Positions 33,508-45,111 of a stretch of DNA of 64,000 nt are shown here, in pieces. Source of the DNA: an uncultured Clostridia bacterium (GTDB lineage Bacteria; Bacillota; Dehalobacteriia; UBA4068; CALXSR01). The translations under genes were made by a program, and so were the position numbers. How positions within the stretch are numbered: the stretch's first letter is position 1; each line of letters begins with the position of its first letter. The notes beneath the pieces were generated by a model, which was given only the letters and a program-made list of their open reading frames with translations, did no database searches and was not told the DNA's origin. The stretch is taken from positions 56,490 to 120,489 of the forward strand of contig CALXSR010000037.1 in NCBI GenBank assembly GCA_944391215.1, read 5' to 3'.

Positions 33508-34386
33508 ATGGACATTACAGCACTCCGTTACTCGCGCCGGCAAGCCGTTGGATTGATTTTGCTGAGCGCTTTTTTTTGGAGCACATCTGGCCTTCTCATT
33601 AAAATTTTGCCTTTCCATGCCATGACTTTAGCCGGCATGCGCAGCTTTTTAGCGCTTTGTTTGGTTTTGGCTTTTAACCGTGGCAATCGTTTTACCATCG
33701 ATAAGCAAACAATCCTTGGGGCCTGTTCCATTGCTTTTACCGCCATTTGTTTTATTTGGGCCAATAAATTAACCACTTCGGCCAATGCCATTGTATTGCA
33801 ATATATTAACCCTGTCATCACCATGTTATATGCCTATTTCTTTTTTGCTACTCCCATTCGAAAAAAAGATATTATCGTGACCGCCTGCACCTTTTTGGGG
33901 ATTGGTTTGTTTTTTTGCGACGGCCTTTCCTGGGGTTATGTTTGGGGTAATGTGCTTGCTTTGGCCAGCGGTTTTAGTTCCGCCTGGACGAATATTTTTT
34001 ACTCGAAATACAAAGGTAACAGTTTTAACGGTATTATTTTAGGCAATGGCATTATTGTGTTATTGAGCTTGCCTTTTATTTTCTTCTTGGCGCCGCCGCA
34101 ATGGTCGGTAGGCAGTGTGATTGGCATTTTATATCTGGGTATTTTTCAATGGGGCATGCCGTATTTATTTTTCTCCTCGGCCATGCGTTGTGTGGAGCCT
34201 TTAGACGGCGCTTTGTTGACCATGGTGGAACCCCTGTTAAACCCATTATGGGTATTTTTGGTGATGGGAGAATTGCCTGGTATTTTGGCTTTGGTGGGCG
34301 CGGCCATTGTTTTGCTTTCCATTACGCTGTGGTGCGTATCGGACGCCAAAAGCAAAGCCGGACCCAATTTGCCCAGCAGCGCCTAA
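33508..34386 (+). CDS. EamA/DMT family transporter
   Basis: A 292-residue, ten-helix drug/metabolite exporter with two EamA repeats: the first has LLSAFFWSTSGLLIKILPF, the second has LYLGIFQWGMPYLFFSSAMR and LLTMVEPLLNPLWVFLVMGE, the conserved repeat end. Substrate is unknown; relatives export amino acids or metabolites. AGAGGAA precedes ATG 33508. The gene has a clear promoter with a palindrome, so expression is probably induced. Confidence 0.93.
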   Translation: MDITALRYSRRQAVGLILLSAFFWSTSGLLIKILPFHAMTLAGMRSFLALCLVLAFNRGNRFTIDKQTILGACSIAFTAICFIWANKLTTSANAIVLQYINPVITMLYAYFFFATPIRKKDIIVTACTFLGIGLFFCDGLSWGYVWGNVLALASGFSSAWTNIFYSKYKGNSFNGIILGNGIIVLLSLPFIFFLAPPQWSVGSVIGILYLGIFQWGMPYLFFSSAMRCVEPLDGALLTMVEPLLNPLWVFLVMGELPGILALVGAAIVLLSITLWCVSDAKSKAGPNLPSSA

Positions 34387-34452
34387 AAGAGTTTTTGGCA
34401 ATGACATGCCGCTAAAAAGGACATATGGCTGTCGCCAATGCCGAATGGAATA

Positions 34453-34720
34453 GATGGAATTTTTTTGTTGCGCGGTTTGCAACAAAGGCGTTAAGACGAG
34501 CTGCGGCAAACGGGGAGGAAGCAAGCGTTTCTCGATCACTTGACAAATGTTGGTTTGGCGGCTAGATGATACTTGTTTGCTGCGTGTTAGCTTTGCAGAC
34601 GGGCGGCATGTATTTGCCAGGCATTGGCTTGCCAGGCTGATGGAATTTGTTTGTTGGGCTTTGGTTTGTAGATGCTCGATGGCAGCGTTAGCAAGCGACT
34701 GTTGCGGAAGAGGAAGGAGA
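34453..34720 (+). repeat. Degenerate spacer repeats between DMT and DUF362 genes
   Basis: GATGGAATTTTTTTGTTGCG (34453) recurs as GATGATACTTGTTTGCTGCG (34566) and GATGGAATTTGTTTGTTGGG (34639); GCGGCAAACGGGGAGGAAGC and GTTGCGGAAGAGGAAGGAG end units. Spacing is 113 and 73 bp. No gene is seen in 34387-34791. Confidence 0.6.
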
Positions 34721-34791
34721 AATTTGTTGTCTTTCCACAGAAGGAGCGAATCTTTTTATCACGAATACATAGCTAGACGGGAGGGGTTAGG

Positions 34792-35904
34792 ATGGAAAAA
34801 TCGATTGTATTTTATACGGATTTTCATGCTACAATACGAGAAAATATGCTGCAAAAAACGGAAAAGTTGCTGCAAAAGGCCGGTTTTGACTTATTGCCTT
34901 TGCAAAACCGTTTTGCTGCTTTAAAAATTCATTTTGGCGAGCCGGGGAATTTGGCGTATTTGCGTCCCAATTATGCCAAAGTGGTAGCGGATATGGTGAA
35001 AGCGCGCGGCGGCAAACCCTTTTTGACCGATTGCAATACCCTTTATGTGGGTCGGCGCAAAAATGCTTTGGAACATTTGGACGCCGCTTATGAAAACGGC
35101 TATAATCCTTTTGCTACCGGTTGCCAAGTGCTGATTGCCGACGGGTTAAAAGGAACGGATGAAGCTTTGGTTCCTTTAAACGACGGTACTTATGTGAAAG
35201 AGGCCAAAATAGGGCGGGCGGTGATGGATGCTGATGTGATGATTAGTATCAACCATTTTAAAGCGCATGAAAATACCGGGATTGGCGGCGCGATTAAAAA
35301 TATCGGCATGGGCTGCGGTAGCCGGGCCGGTAAAATGGAAATGCATTCTTCCGGCAAACCCAGTGTCAGCCAGGTTGATTGCGTGGGTTGCGGCAGTTGC
35401 CAAAAAATTTGCGCGCATAGCGCCATTGTTTTGGAAAACAAAAAAGCCAGGATTGAAAAAAGCCGCTGTGTGGGTTGCGGGCGTTGTATTGGCGTTTGTC
35501 CGGCGGATGCCATTGCCGCGGAAGAATTTCATAGTAATGATATCCTTTGCTGCAAAATGGCGGAATATGCCGCGGCGGTGTTAAGGGGTAGGCCCAGTTT
35601 CCATATCAGTTTTGTGATGGATGTTTCGCCGTTTTGCGATTGCCATGCGGAAAATGATATCCCGATTGTGGGTAATGTAGGCATTTTTGCTTCCTTTGAC
35701 CCGGTGGCGCTGGATTGCGCCTGCGCGGAAGCGGTGAACCGGCAGCCGGTGATGGCGGGCAGTTTGTTGGCCAAAAACGGAGTGCAGGCCGGGGAAGATT
35801 ATTTTCATGCCTTGCATCCGGAAACCGATTGGCGCGTTTGTATGCAACATGCACAAAAGCTCGGTTTGGGGCATATGGATTATGAATTGCGGGAAATTCG
35901 TTAA
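34792..35904 (+). CDS. DUF362 protein with two [4Fe-4S] ferredoxin motifs
   Basis: A 370-residue protein. The DUF362 fold surrounds (KIHFGEPGNLAYLRP, TDCNTLYVGRRKNALEHL, INHFKAHENTGIGGAIKNIGMGCG) an inserted bacterial ferredoxin domain with CVGCGSCQKIC and CVGCGRCIGVCPADAI (near 196-240). Such proteins are common in anaerobes and are thought to pass electrons; the partner is unknown. GGGAGGGG lies 5-6 bases before ATG 34792. It is probably monocistronic; the following lipoprotein gene has its own TATAAT (35948-35953). Confidence 0.92.
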   Translation: MEKSIVFYTDFHATIRENMLQKTEKLLQKAGFDLLPLQNRFAALKIHFGEPGNLAYLRPNYAKVVADMVKARGGKPFLTDCNTLYVGRRKNALEHLDAAYENGYNPFATGCQVLIADGLKGTDEALVPLNDGTYVKEAKIGRAVMDADVMISINHFKAHENTGIGGAIKNIGMGCGSRAGKMEMHSSGKPSVSQVDCVGCGSCQKICAHSAIVLENKKARIEKSRCVGCGRCIGVCPADAIAAEEFHSNDILCCKMAEYAAAVLRGRPSFHISFVMDVSPFCDCHAENDIPIVGNVGIFASFDPVALDCACAEAVNRQPVMAGSLLAKNGVQAGEDYFHALHPETDWRVCMQHAQKLGLGHMDYELREIR

Positions 35905-35996
35905 AAAAGGGAAATGAGAAAAACAAGCAAAAGGTAAAATAAAATGATATAATATACGCTAATGCGGATTGCGTAAAAAAAGAAAGGTTGGGGAAG

Positions 35997-36617
35997 ATGA
36001 AGAAAAAGAAAATCCTTTTATTCTTATGCGGTATTTGCGTTTGTATTTTGGGCTTGACGGGTTGCGTGGGTCGGGTGAAAACCAATGATCCGGTGAACCT
36101 TGCCGAAGTGCCTTACACTTTTATGGCGGAAAAAGACGGTTTTATGATTGCCATTGAAGTACGGCAAATGCGCGAAGACGATTTGAAATTATTGGGTACG
36201 ATGCCGGAAAAAATGACGGAAGAAGATTTATTAAAAGGGTATCGTTCCGCAATTTATATTGGCTATCAAGGCGAGAGCTCTTTCCAACAATTGGATTATA
36301 CCTTTGGTAAAGGGACGCAATGGCAATTTACCGGTACTTTAAAAGCCAAAGAAGGGGAAGACGATATTAGCAAATATCTTTCCGGTATGGACAATTTGGG
36401 CGGCGCTTTTTATAGTTTAGACGCCAAAATTGGTGGGCCCATTCCGCCTTATAATACCCAGTTTGAATTTGAAGTGAAAACGGTGGACGCCGACGGCAAT
36501 AAAGTGACCACTTTGATGACGTTAACAGCCAGAAGCGGCGATAAAGAGACCATAGATGCCCAAAAACAAGAAGGCGGCAACCAGGAAGAGCAAGAAGGGG
36601 AAGGAGATAATCAATAA
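35997..36617 (+). CDS. Lipoprotein of unknown function
   Basis: A 206-residue lipoprotein: MKKKKILLFLCGICVCILGLTGC gives the signal, split here as LFLCGICVCILG then LTGC lipobox (Cys near 23). The rest is beta-rich (YTFMAEKDGFMIAIEVRQMRE..., FEFEVKTVDADGNKVTTLMTLTA) with an acidic Gln/Glu/Gly tail. I do not recognise the domain. ATG 35997 is preferred over TTG 35988, with GGGG upstream and TATAAT at 35948-35953. Short copies of its 3' end follow the stop. Confidence 0.8.
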   Translation: MKKKKILLFLCGICVCILGLTGCVGRVKTNDPVNLAEVPYTFMAEKDGFMIAIEVRQMREDDLKLLGTMPEKMTEEDLLKGYRSAIYIGYQGESSFQQLDYTFGKGTQWQFTGTLKAKEGEDDISKYLSGMDNLGGAFYSLDAKIGGPIPPYNTQFEFEVKTVDADGNKVTTLMTLTARSGDKETIDAQKQEGGNQEEQEGEGDNQ

Positions 36618-36720
36618 TCCTTAAGGGAAAGGAAAAATCAGTAATCCTTAAGAAGAAGGAAACGGTCAGTAAACCTTAAGGAAAAAGAAACAATCAAAGA
36701 AACAGTCAATGATTCTTGCT
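36599..36720 (+). repeat. 27-bp tandem copies of the lipoprotein 3' end
   Basis: GATAATCAATAATCCTTAAG at the stop codon (36605-36624) is followed by AATCAGTAATCCTTAAG and GGTCAGTAAACCTTAAG, at 27-28 bp spacing, each preceded by GGAAAGGA/AAGAAGGA, then weaker units to 36720. Confidence 0.75.
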
Positions 36721-36736
36721 CAATAAATACACATGC

Positions 36737-36764
36737 AAAAAGACGGCGATTTGCCGTCTTTTTT
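36737..36764 (+). terminator. Terminator after the lipoprotein gene
   Basis: AGACGGC (36741-36747) pairs with GCCGTCT (36753-36759), with A-tract before and six T after. Confidence 0.88.
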
Positions 36765-36777
36765 GTTTTTCTTTACA

Positions 36778-37062
36778 TCCGAGGCATGCGCCAGGACTGG
36801 GCCTGCTCAGTGGGTGATGGAATTTGGGGTGCGCGCCATATTTGTCCATTTAGCGGGTAATCCGAGGCATGCGCCAGGATTGGGCCTGCTCGGTGGGTGG
36901 TAAAAAGGGGAAAGATTCTAATTGCGGAAAACGGCGAACATACCGGGCCGCTATTTTTGCGGGAAGGGGAAATAGATACGGTTGCAAATCAAACATTTCT
37001 ACCCGAACCACATCGCTATTTTTGCGGGAAGGGGAAACAGATACCGTTGATATAGAAATTTT
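36778..37062 (+). repeat. Spacer repeats and a copy of the anti-sigma 3' end
   Basis: TCCGAGGCATGCGCCAGGA occurs at 36778 and 36861 (83 bp apart), with GGGCCTGCTCRGTGGGTG following both. Further on, CTATTTTTGCGGGAAGGGG at 36950 recurs at 37015, where it is the 3' end of the anti-sigma gene (stop TTA 37016... region); the copies are about 65 bp apart. Confidence 0.8.
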
Positions 37063-37978
37063 TGATTTCCTTGGCGCTTACCAGCCGGTTAAAGCCGATT
37101 TGGCAAAAATACTTACATGACATATAATCGCCCCAGGCGCTGTTTTCTTCCAATATGGTGCCATCTTGCAATTCCAACTGGATGAGCGGGGTAAGGGCGT
37201 CGCCAAAAGCGGTTTCGCAAAAAGAGGCGAATGTGTCGCTGTCTGCAGCGCTGATGGCAAAAGAGCAGGATAAGGGGGATAAGACGATGCTATCCAATAC
37301 CACTTGCATATCTTGATACGGGATGGTTTGTTTTAATGGGTAAATTTGGGCTTGGTCCTCGTAAACCAAAGGGAAAGAGAATTCCCATTTGCCGAAAGCC
37401 ATGGCCGATAAATTTTCCGGATATAAACCTTCTAAGGTAATGGTGGCTTTTTTGCCTACAATATCGCCGGGGGAATCCAGTTGCAGGCAAAATTGCCTTT
37501 TATTATCCTGCAAATTATCGTCTTGTAAGGAAGAGATGGTAAAGCCGTAGCCTTCGGTGGCTTCTACGATATCCAAATCGAAGTTTTGGAAATACATTTC
37601 TTGATCCAGCGGTTTGTTATCATCGCGGCTTAAAGAAAAAAGAATATAAGCGTTATGCATGTCGCCAAAAATGGTTTCGGCTTTTACGGTGTATCCTTGG
37701 TCGCTGACCGCCATGCCCAATGCCTGGGTCGGCCCGCCCAAAAAGGACTGTATGGTTTGGCTAAAGGTATCGAAATTGCGCGCTAAAGCAGAAGCCCCAA
37801 GGCAAAAGACTAAGGTAAAGGCAACTGCCAAACCGCTGATGGCCCGCCGCGCCCTTCTTTTTACCGGTTCTGTTTTGGCTGCATTGAGGATTTGCGTCAG
37901 CATTCTTTCTTTTTGTTCTGGACTGGGCGTGAAGGCTTCAAATACGTTGTGTGCTAGGTCTTGGCGCACAATATTCAC
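37016..37978 (-). CDS. DUF4179-type anti-sigma factor
   Basis: A 320-residue single-pass membrane protein. A short cytoplasmic N-terminus (MNIVRQDLAHNVFEAFTPSP, then KERMLTQIL) fits a sigma-binding segment, followed by a Lys/Arg patch, one TM helix (about 45-63, ISGLAVAFTLVFCLGASAL), and an extracellular beta-rich domain with the Tyr/Phe-rich DUF4179-like pattern. Its start overlaps the sigma factor gene by 41 bases, the usual sigma/anti-sigma arrangement. It probably holds the sigma factor inactive until an envelope signal. The 3' end is duplicated downstream. Confidence 0.85.
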   Translation of the reverse strand: MNIVRQDLAHNVFEAFTPSPEQKERMLTQILNAAKTEPVKRRARRAISGLAVAFTLVFCLGASALARNFDTFSQTIQSFLGGPTQALGMAVSDQGYTVKAETIFGDMHNAYILFSLSRDDNKPLDQEMYFQNFDLDIVEATEGYGFTISSLQDDNLQDNKRQFCLQLDSPGDIVGKKATITLEGLYPENLSAMAFGKWEFSFPLVYEDQAQIYPLKQTIPYQDMQVVLDSIVLSPLSCSFAISAADSDTFASFCETAFGDALTPLIQLELQDGTILEENSAWGDYMSCKYFCQIGFNRLVSAKEIKNFYINGICFPFPQK

Positions 37979-38441
37979 CCCCTGTTTCCAATTGACACAG
38001 CTTTTGCGCTTGCAAAAGTTGTTTTTGCACTTGGGTTTCCTTTTGCCCGGTTAAAAAGGCAATATCGGCGCAAGAGAGCCGTTCGAAATAATAAAAATAG
38101 AATGCCATTTGTTGATGCGGATGCAATTTTAAAATGGATTTGGCTAAAGTAAGAATTTGTTCTTTTTGGGCCGCATTTTGCAAAATGGCAGCGGTGGCGG
38201 CAGCTTCTTCTCTTTTATGTAAGTTGGGCCGATAATTTTTTTTATAATACGAATACGCTTGTTGCACCAAAAAAGCTTTTTCTTCTTTTTCCTGGGCAAA
38301 GGATTTTTCTTCGCGCAGGCAGGTTAAAAAAACTTCTTGTACGGCTTTTTCTGTTGCGGCCGTATTTTGCCAAAACAAATAGCATAAACGATAAATACAA
38401 TTTACTTGACGGGCATAAATGGGTTGTATATCATAAGCCAT
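37938..38441 (-). CDS. ECF-type RNA polymerase sigma factor
   Basis: A 167-residue sigma-70 family factor. Region 2 covers about residues 10-70 (RQVNCIYRLCYLFWQ... AVQEVFLTCLREEKSF), weakly conserved, and region 4 about 105-150 (SILKLHPHQQMAFYFYYFERLSCADIAFLTGQ), a helix-turn-helix that reads -35 elements. AAAGGAGG lies 8 bases before ATG 38441; the longer frame to 38519 has no site. It overlaps its anti-sigma factor by 41 bases and is divergent from gyrB. Targets unknown; autoregulation is likely. Confidence 0.87.
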   Translation of the reverse strand: MAYDIQPIYARQVNCIYRLCYLFWQNTAATEKAVQEVFLTCLREEKSFAQEKEEKAFLVQQAYSYYKKNYRPNLHKREEAAATAAILQNAAQKEQILTLAKSILKLHPHQQMAFYFYYFERLSCADIAFLTGQKETQVQKQLLQAQKLCQLETGGEYCAPRPSTQRI

Positions 38442-38557
38442 CAGGGCGCCTCCTTTCGCATAAAAAAGCGATAAAAACAGAAATAAAGCGGTTTTTTCTA
38501 CCTGTACATTATATCTCATTTAAGAGGATAAAAAAAGGGCGAAAAGGGCTACTTCCA

Positions 38558-38586
38558 TTGCGAAAAGAGCCAAAATAGTGTATAAT
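38558..38586 (+). promoter_or_regulatory. gyrB promoter
   Basis: TTGCGA (38558-38563) and a perfect TATAAT (38581-38586) with 17-base spacing, 60 bases before gyrB. Confidence 0.7.
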
Positions 38587-38627
38587 AACACTATTATAAT
38601 GCCATGATTTGCCCAGGCAGAAGATAA

Positions 38628-40568
<1,941 letters not shown>

Positions 40569-40596
40569 CTGTCTTTGGGCGAAAAACCGTAAAAAA

Positions 40597-42363
40597 ATGA
40601 GGTTGAGGCGTTTGGATAAAAACAAAATTTTAGTGCCTTTGCTACTTTTGCTTTGTTGCACTTTTGTAGCCTTGTTTTTGCCTTTTGGGCAACAGGACAA
40701 CAGACCCCCTACCAATGACGGGCCGATGGCTTTATACCCTGCCTTTGTTTATGAAGGCCAACAGCAAAACTGGGGTTTTATTGATCGGGCCGGCAACTGG
40801 GTGGTGGAACCGGTGTATTATACGGCGGTAGTTTATGAAGAGCAGGGCTTTTATGTGGCCGAAGACCGCAATGGCCTATACCACTCCTTTGATGCTAGTG
40901 GACAGGAAATCACCGCTATGCCGGATGGAAACCGCATTGAATTGGGCGCGGGTTTTTATACCGTATCCCAAGGTGATGGGAAATATACCTTGTATAATGC
41001 CGAGGGGCAAGCCTTGTTAAAAGAGAAAGGCGCTTTTATGCCGGTAAGCGGCGATGCCATTTTGTATTATGACGCGGAAAAAGATTTACGCCGCGGCTGG
41101 AGTTTTATTGATTTAGAAGGGAAGCCGATTGGTGTGCCCGGGCAGAATTCTTTTTATACGGCTACCTCTTTTGCCGGCGACTTGGCTCTGGTGAAAATGG
41201 ACCCTAAAGATCCGTATTGCTTTATGGATAAAAACGGTCATGTTGGCGTATCCGTTAAGCCGGAAATACAAGCGGCCGCGGCCGGCGCCGACCGCCAATT
41301 TACCGCTTGCGTGGACAGTTGGGATACCAAAAATTGGGGTTTATTGGATGAAAACGGTCAGTGGGTGCTGGCTCCCAAATATGCCGCCATTACCTATTTA
41401 GGGGCGGAGGTATATGCGGTTTTAGAGGAATTTAACGGCTATTATGCTTTGTTTGACGCCAAAGGCCGGCAGCTGACTGCTTTTGATTTTAAAACGCTGG
41501 GTATGGTGCATGACGGTTTGCTTGCCGCCACCACGGAAAAAGAAAGTTCTCTTTTAACAACAGGCGGCGTGTGGGCGTCCGGTTTCCCCATTTTCTATCC
41601 GAACAATGAAATTGCTTTTGTGGGCGATTTGATTGCGGTTTCCAACCAAATGGATTGCGCTTACTATACCACTGGCGGCCAAAAGGTATTTGCTTCTAAC
41701 CAAAATTATTTATTAAAAGAAGGTTTGACCTTATCCTGGGAATGGATGATGGAAAACGACGCTTATGTGATTGCCTGTCCCGTTTTATCAGGTCCTTTGT
41801 TGGCGGAAAAAGCGGCGGCGATCAACAGCCAGTTGCGCGGTTTGTTTATGCAGAACGCCAAAGATGGCATCAATATTCGCAAATATACCGTACAAACTTG
41901 GTTGGACGCCCGGGTATACGGGCCGAGCTTGCTAATTTTGGAACAAGTTGGCTATGCTTATGTGACGCCGGAAGCCGAATTGGGCGATTATATTCAAGAA
42001 AAACATTTTTATTATCATATCGGTTTGGAAGACGGCGTTTTGTACCAGTTGGAAGATTTGTTCCAGGCCGATAGCGATTGGCAAACGGTGTTTTTATCGA
42101 CTGCCCGCAATTTGTGGCAAAACAAATGGCAATATTTTCAAACAATCGGTGCGACGGACTTTTTCCAGGAAATACAGGAAAAATTGCGCGGCAGCTGGGC
42201 TGATTTGAAACCGGTTTGGTCAGCTTCGGCGGATGGCATTTTGTTGGAGTTTAGCGACCGTTTTGGCAACGAAGGCTCCTTATTGGTGCCTTTTGCCGAT
42301 TTGGACAATGTGGTGAATATGGCCAGCCCATTTTATATTTATTTGCAAATGGCGACTTTATAA
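40597..42363 (+). CDS. WG-repeat protein with C-terminal DUF3298-like domain
   Basis: A 588-residue exported protein between gyrB and gyrA. A hydrophobic signal/anchor (about 10-28) is followed by WG (KWG) beta repeats such as NWGFIDRAGNWVVEPVY, YCFMDKNGHVGV and NWGLLDENGQWVLAPKY. The last 200 residues (VIACPVLSG..., YHIGLEDGVLYQLEDLF, LLVPFADLDNVV) resemble the DUF3298/RsiV-like extracellular domain. The start is uncertain: ATG 40597 lacks a good site, and TTG 40612 with GAGG upstream is possible. No role in gyrase function is known. Confidence 0.85.
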   Translation: MRLRRLDKNKILVPLLLLLCCTFVALFLPFGQQDNRPPTNDGPMALYPAFVYEGQQQNWGFIDRAGNWVVEPVYYTAVVYEEQGFYVAEDRNGLYHSFDASGQEITAMPDGNRIELGAGFYTVSQGDGKYTLYNAEGQALLKEKGAFMPVSGDAILYYDAEKDLRRGWSFIDLEGKPIGVPGQNSFYTATSFAGDLALVKMDPKDPYCFMDKNGHVGVSVKPEIQAAAAGADRQFTACVDSWDTKNWGLLDENGQWVLAPKYAAITYLGAEVYAVLEEFNGYYALFDAKGRQLTAFDFKTLGMVHDGLLAATTEKESSLLTTGGVWASGFPIFYPNNEIAFVGDLIAVSNQMDCAYYTTGGQKVFASNQNYLLKEGLTLSWEWMMENDAYVIACPVLSGPLLAEKAAAINSQLRGLFMQNAKDGINIRKYTVQTWLDARVYGPSLLILEQVGYAYVTPEAELGDYIQEKHFYYHIGLEDGVLYQLEDLFQADSDWQTVFLSTARNLWQNKWQYFQTIGATDFFQEIQEKLRGSWADLKPVWSASADGILLEFSDRFGNEGSLLVPFADLDNVVNMASPFYIYLQMATL

Positions 42364-42419
42364 AAGAAAAAAGGATAGAAACAGCCGGATACGGCAGTAT
42401 GAAATAACGGAGGTTCATC

Positions 42420-44882
42420 ATGGAAGACTTTACCAATGGCAAAATTTTGCCGGTGGCCATCGAGGAGGAAATGAAAGATTCCTATATCGAGTATGCCATG
42501 AGTGTCATTGTGGGACGGGCTTTGCCCGATGTGCGGGACGGTTTTAAACCGGTTCACCGCCGCGTGTTGTACTCGATGTTTGATCAAGGCGTGACGCCGG
42601 ATAAACCGCATAAAAAATCGGCCCGTGTGGTCGGGGACGTTTTGGGGAAATACCACCCGCATGGCGATTCGGCCGTATATGGCACTATTGTACGCATGGC
42701 GCAGGACTTTTCTTTGCGTTACCCAATGGTGGACGGGCATGGTAACTTTGGTTCCGTAGATGGCGACGGCGCGGCGGCCATGCGTTATACGGAAGTGCGT
42801 ATGAGTCCTTTGGCTTTGGAAATGATGCGGGATTTGAACAAGGATACCGTAGATTTTATGCCCAACTATGACGGGGACGATGAGGAGCCAGTGGTATTGC
42901 CGGCCCGTTTTCCCAATTTGCTGGTCAATGGTTCTTCCGGGATTGCGGTTGGCATGGCTACCAATATTCCGCCGCATAATTTGTGCGAAGTGATCGACGG
43001 GGTCTGTCATTTGATCGACAATCCTTATGCCGATATTGACGAATTATTGCAATTTATTAAGGGGCCGGATTTTCCAACAGCCGGTTTGATTTTGGGAAAA
43101 GAAGGCTTTAAGGCGGCTTATCGCACTGGTCGTGGTACGGTAAAAATGCGGGCCAGAGCGGTGATTGAGCAAATGAGCGGCGGCAAGCAACGCATTCTGG
43201 TGACGGAGATTCCGTATCAAGTCAATAAAGCCAAATTGATTGAACGCATTGCCGAATTGGTGCGTGATAAAAAGATTGAAGGCATTGCCGATTTAAGGGA
43301 TGAATCGGACCGCGATGGCATGCGTATCGTCATTGAGTTAAAAAGGGAAACCAATGCCAACGTATTGTTGAATCAATTATATAAACACACCCAAATGCAG
43401 GAAAGCTTTGGTATGATTATGCTGGCCCTGGTCAACGGGGTGCCGCAGGTTTTAAACTTAAAGCAAATTTTGCAGTATTATATTGACCATCAAAAAGACG
43501 TGGTGACCAGGCGTTGCCGTTTTGATTTGGCCAAAGCCGAAGCCAGGGCCCATATTGTGGAAGGTTTGCGCATTGCTTTGGACAATATTGACCAGGTGGT
43601 GGCTACCATTCGGGCGGCCAAAAGTACGGAAGAGGCCAGAACCAATTTAATGAGCCGTTTTGGCTTAAGCGAAAAACAGGCGCAGGCTATTTTGGAAATG
43701 CGGCTGCGGGCTTTAACCGGTTTGGAACGGGATAAGCTGGAAGAAGAATATTTGGAATTGATTAAAACCATTGCCCATTTAACCGAAATTTTAGAAAATG
43801 AAAGATTGCTTTTATACTTAATTAAAGAAGAAATTGTAGCCATTAAAGAAAAATACGGCGATGAAAGACGCACCGTGATTGTGCGCGATGAAGGGGAATT
43901 GGCGGATGAAGATTTGATTGCCGAAGAAGATATGGTGATTACCATTTCCAATTCCGGTTATATCAAACGGATTCCGGCCGATACCTATCGCCAGCAAAGA
44001 AGGGGCGGCAAAGGCGTGACCGCCATGACCACCAAACAGGAGGATTTTGTCAACAAACTGTTTATCACCAGTACTCATCACTATTTGCTGTTCTTTACCA
44101 ATTTGGGGAAAGTGTATCGCTTAAAAGTGCATGAATTGCCGGAAGCGGGGCGTACCGCCAAAGGAACCGCTTTGGTGAATCTGCTTTCTTTAAACGGCGG
44201 GGAAGAAGTGAACGCCGTCATTCCGGTGAAGGAATATGAGGCGGGCCTATATCTGTTTATGGCCACCAGAAATGGCATTGTGAAAAAAAGCTTGTTGACC
44301 GAATATGATACCAATCGCAGCGGCGGCTTGGCGGCCATCAATTTGGACGAAGGCGATGAATTGATCGGCGTGAAATTAACCAAGGGCGATGAAGAAATTA
44401 TCCTTTCTACCTCCGGCGGTTTGGCCATTCGTTTCCCGGAAGAAGATGTGCGGCCCATGGGGCGGGTGACCCGCGGGGTGCGGGGGATTCGCTTAAATGA
44501 AGGCGATTTTGTGGTAAGCATGGATACCGTACAAGACGACGCCGAATTATTGGTGGTTTCCGAAAAGGGTTATGGAAAACGTACGCCCCTTGACGAATTC
44601 CGGCAAACTCATCGCGACGGCAAAGGGATTTACACCTTAAAATGCAATGAAAAAACCGGCCATTTGGTGGCCATTGAGGTGGTAAAACCCGGGGAAGAAA
44701 TGATGATTTTAAGCCGCGACGGGATTATTATCCGCATCAATGTGAATGATATTTCACAACAAGGCCGTCACACCCAAGGGGTTACTTTAATTAAACTGGG
44801 CGAAGGCGACGTGGTGATGGATATGGCCAAAGTGCTTTCCAAAGATGAAGAGGAAGAAGCGCAACAAAAAACCTTGTTTTAA
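42420..44882 (+). CDS. gyrA: DNA gyrase subunit A
   Basis: DNA-cleaving subunit of gyrase. The 820-residue protein has the winged-helix core with active-site Tyr123 (RYTEVRM), the quinolone region [19 protein letters not shown] (Ser84 kept, Gly88 where Asp or Glu is usual), and six C-terminal beta-pinwheel blades including the GyrA box QRRGGKG. GGAGG precedes ATG 42420. The presence of the GyrA box distinguishes it from ParC. The C-terminus is acidic and ends in TLF. Confidence 0.97.
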   Translation: MEDFTNGKILPVAIEEEMKDSYIEYAMSVIVGRALPDVRDGFKPVHRRVLYSMFDQGVTPDKPHKKSARVVGDVLGKYHPHGDSAVYGTIVRMAQDFSLRYPMVDGHGNFGSVDGDGAAAMRYTEVRMSPLALEMMRDLNKDTVDFMPNYDGDDEEPVVLPARFPNLLVNGSSGIAVGMATNIPPHNLCEVIDGVCHLIDNPYADIDELLQFIKGPDFPTAGLILGKEGFKAAYRTGRGTVKMRARAVIEQMSGGKQRILVTEIPYQVNKAKLIERIAELVRDKKIEGIADLRDESDRDGMRIVIELKRETNANVLLNQLYKHTQMQESFGMIMLALVNGVPQVLNLKQILQYYIDHQKDVVTRRCRFDLAKAEARAHIVEGLRIALDNIDQVVATIRAAKSTEEARTNLMSRFGLSEKQAQAILEMRLRALTGLERDKLEEEYLELIKTIAHLTEILENERLLLYLIKEEIVAIKEKYGDERRTVIVRDEGELADEDLIAEEDMVITISNSGYIKRIPADTYRQQRRGGKGVTAMTTKQEDFVNKLFITSTHHYLLFFTNLGKVYRLKVHELPEAGRTAKGTALVNLLSLNGGEEVNAVIPVKEYEAGLYLFMATRNGIVKKSLLTEYDTNRSGGLAAINLDEGDELIGVKLTKGDEEIILSTSGGLAIRFPEEDVRPMGRVTRGVRGIRLNEGDFVVSMDTVQDDAELLVVSEKGYGKRTPLDEFRQTHRDGKGIYTLKCNEKTGHLVAIEVVKPGEEMMILSRDGIIIRINVNDISQQGRHTQGVTLIKLGEGDVVMDMAKVLSKDEEEEAQQKTLF

Positions 44883-44889
44883 AAGGTCG

Positions 44890-44962
44890 TGTATTAACAG
44901 ATAATATATTAACAGATAGTATATTAACAGAAGATAGGATATGTAGTATATTAACAGATCGC
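44890..44962 (+). repeat. Short AT-rich tandem repeats after gyrA
   Basis: GTATATTAACAGAT-like units occur four times at about 16-28 bp spacing between the gyrA stop and its terminator. Confidence 0.7.
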
Positions 44963-44970
44963 ATAGAGCG

Positions 44971-45010
44971 GCCAGTATGGGCTATGGTGATTCGCCTATA
45001 CTGGCTTTTT
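44971..45010 (+). terminator. Terminator of gyrA
   Basis: GCCAGTAT (44971-44978) pairs with ATACTGGC (44998-45005), with inner GGG/CCT pairs, then five T. Confidence 0.82.
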
Positions 45011-45024
45011 CTATGGGAATTTTA

Positions 45025-45053
45025 TTGTAATTCCTGGCTGAAACCGTTATAAT
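45025..45053 (+). promoter_or_regulatory. Promoter of the aminotransferase gene
   Basis: TTGTAA (45025-45030) and TATAAT (45048-45053), 17-base spacing, about 60 bases before the start. Confidence 0.68.
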
Positions 45054-45111
45054 AAAAGTTACGAATGGGGAAAAAGTGGAGTATTTTTATCGAAAGAAAG
45101 GGGTTATTTGT

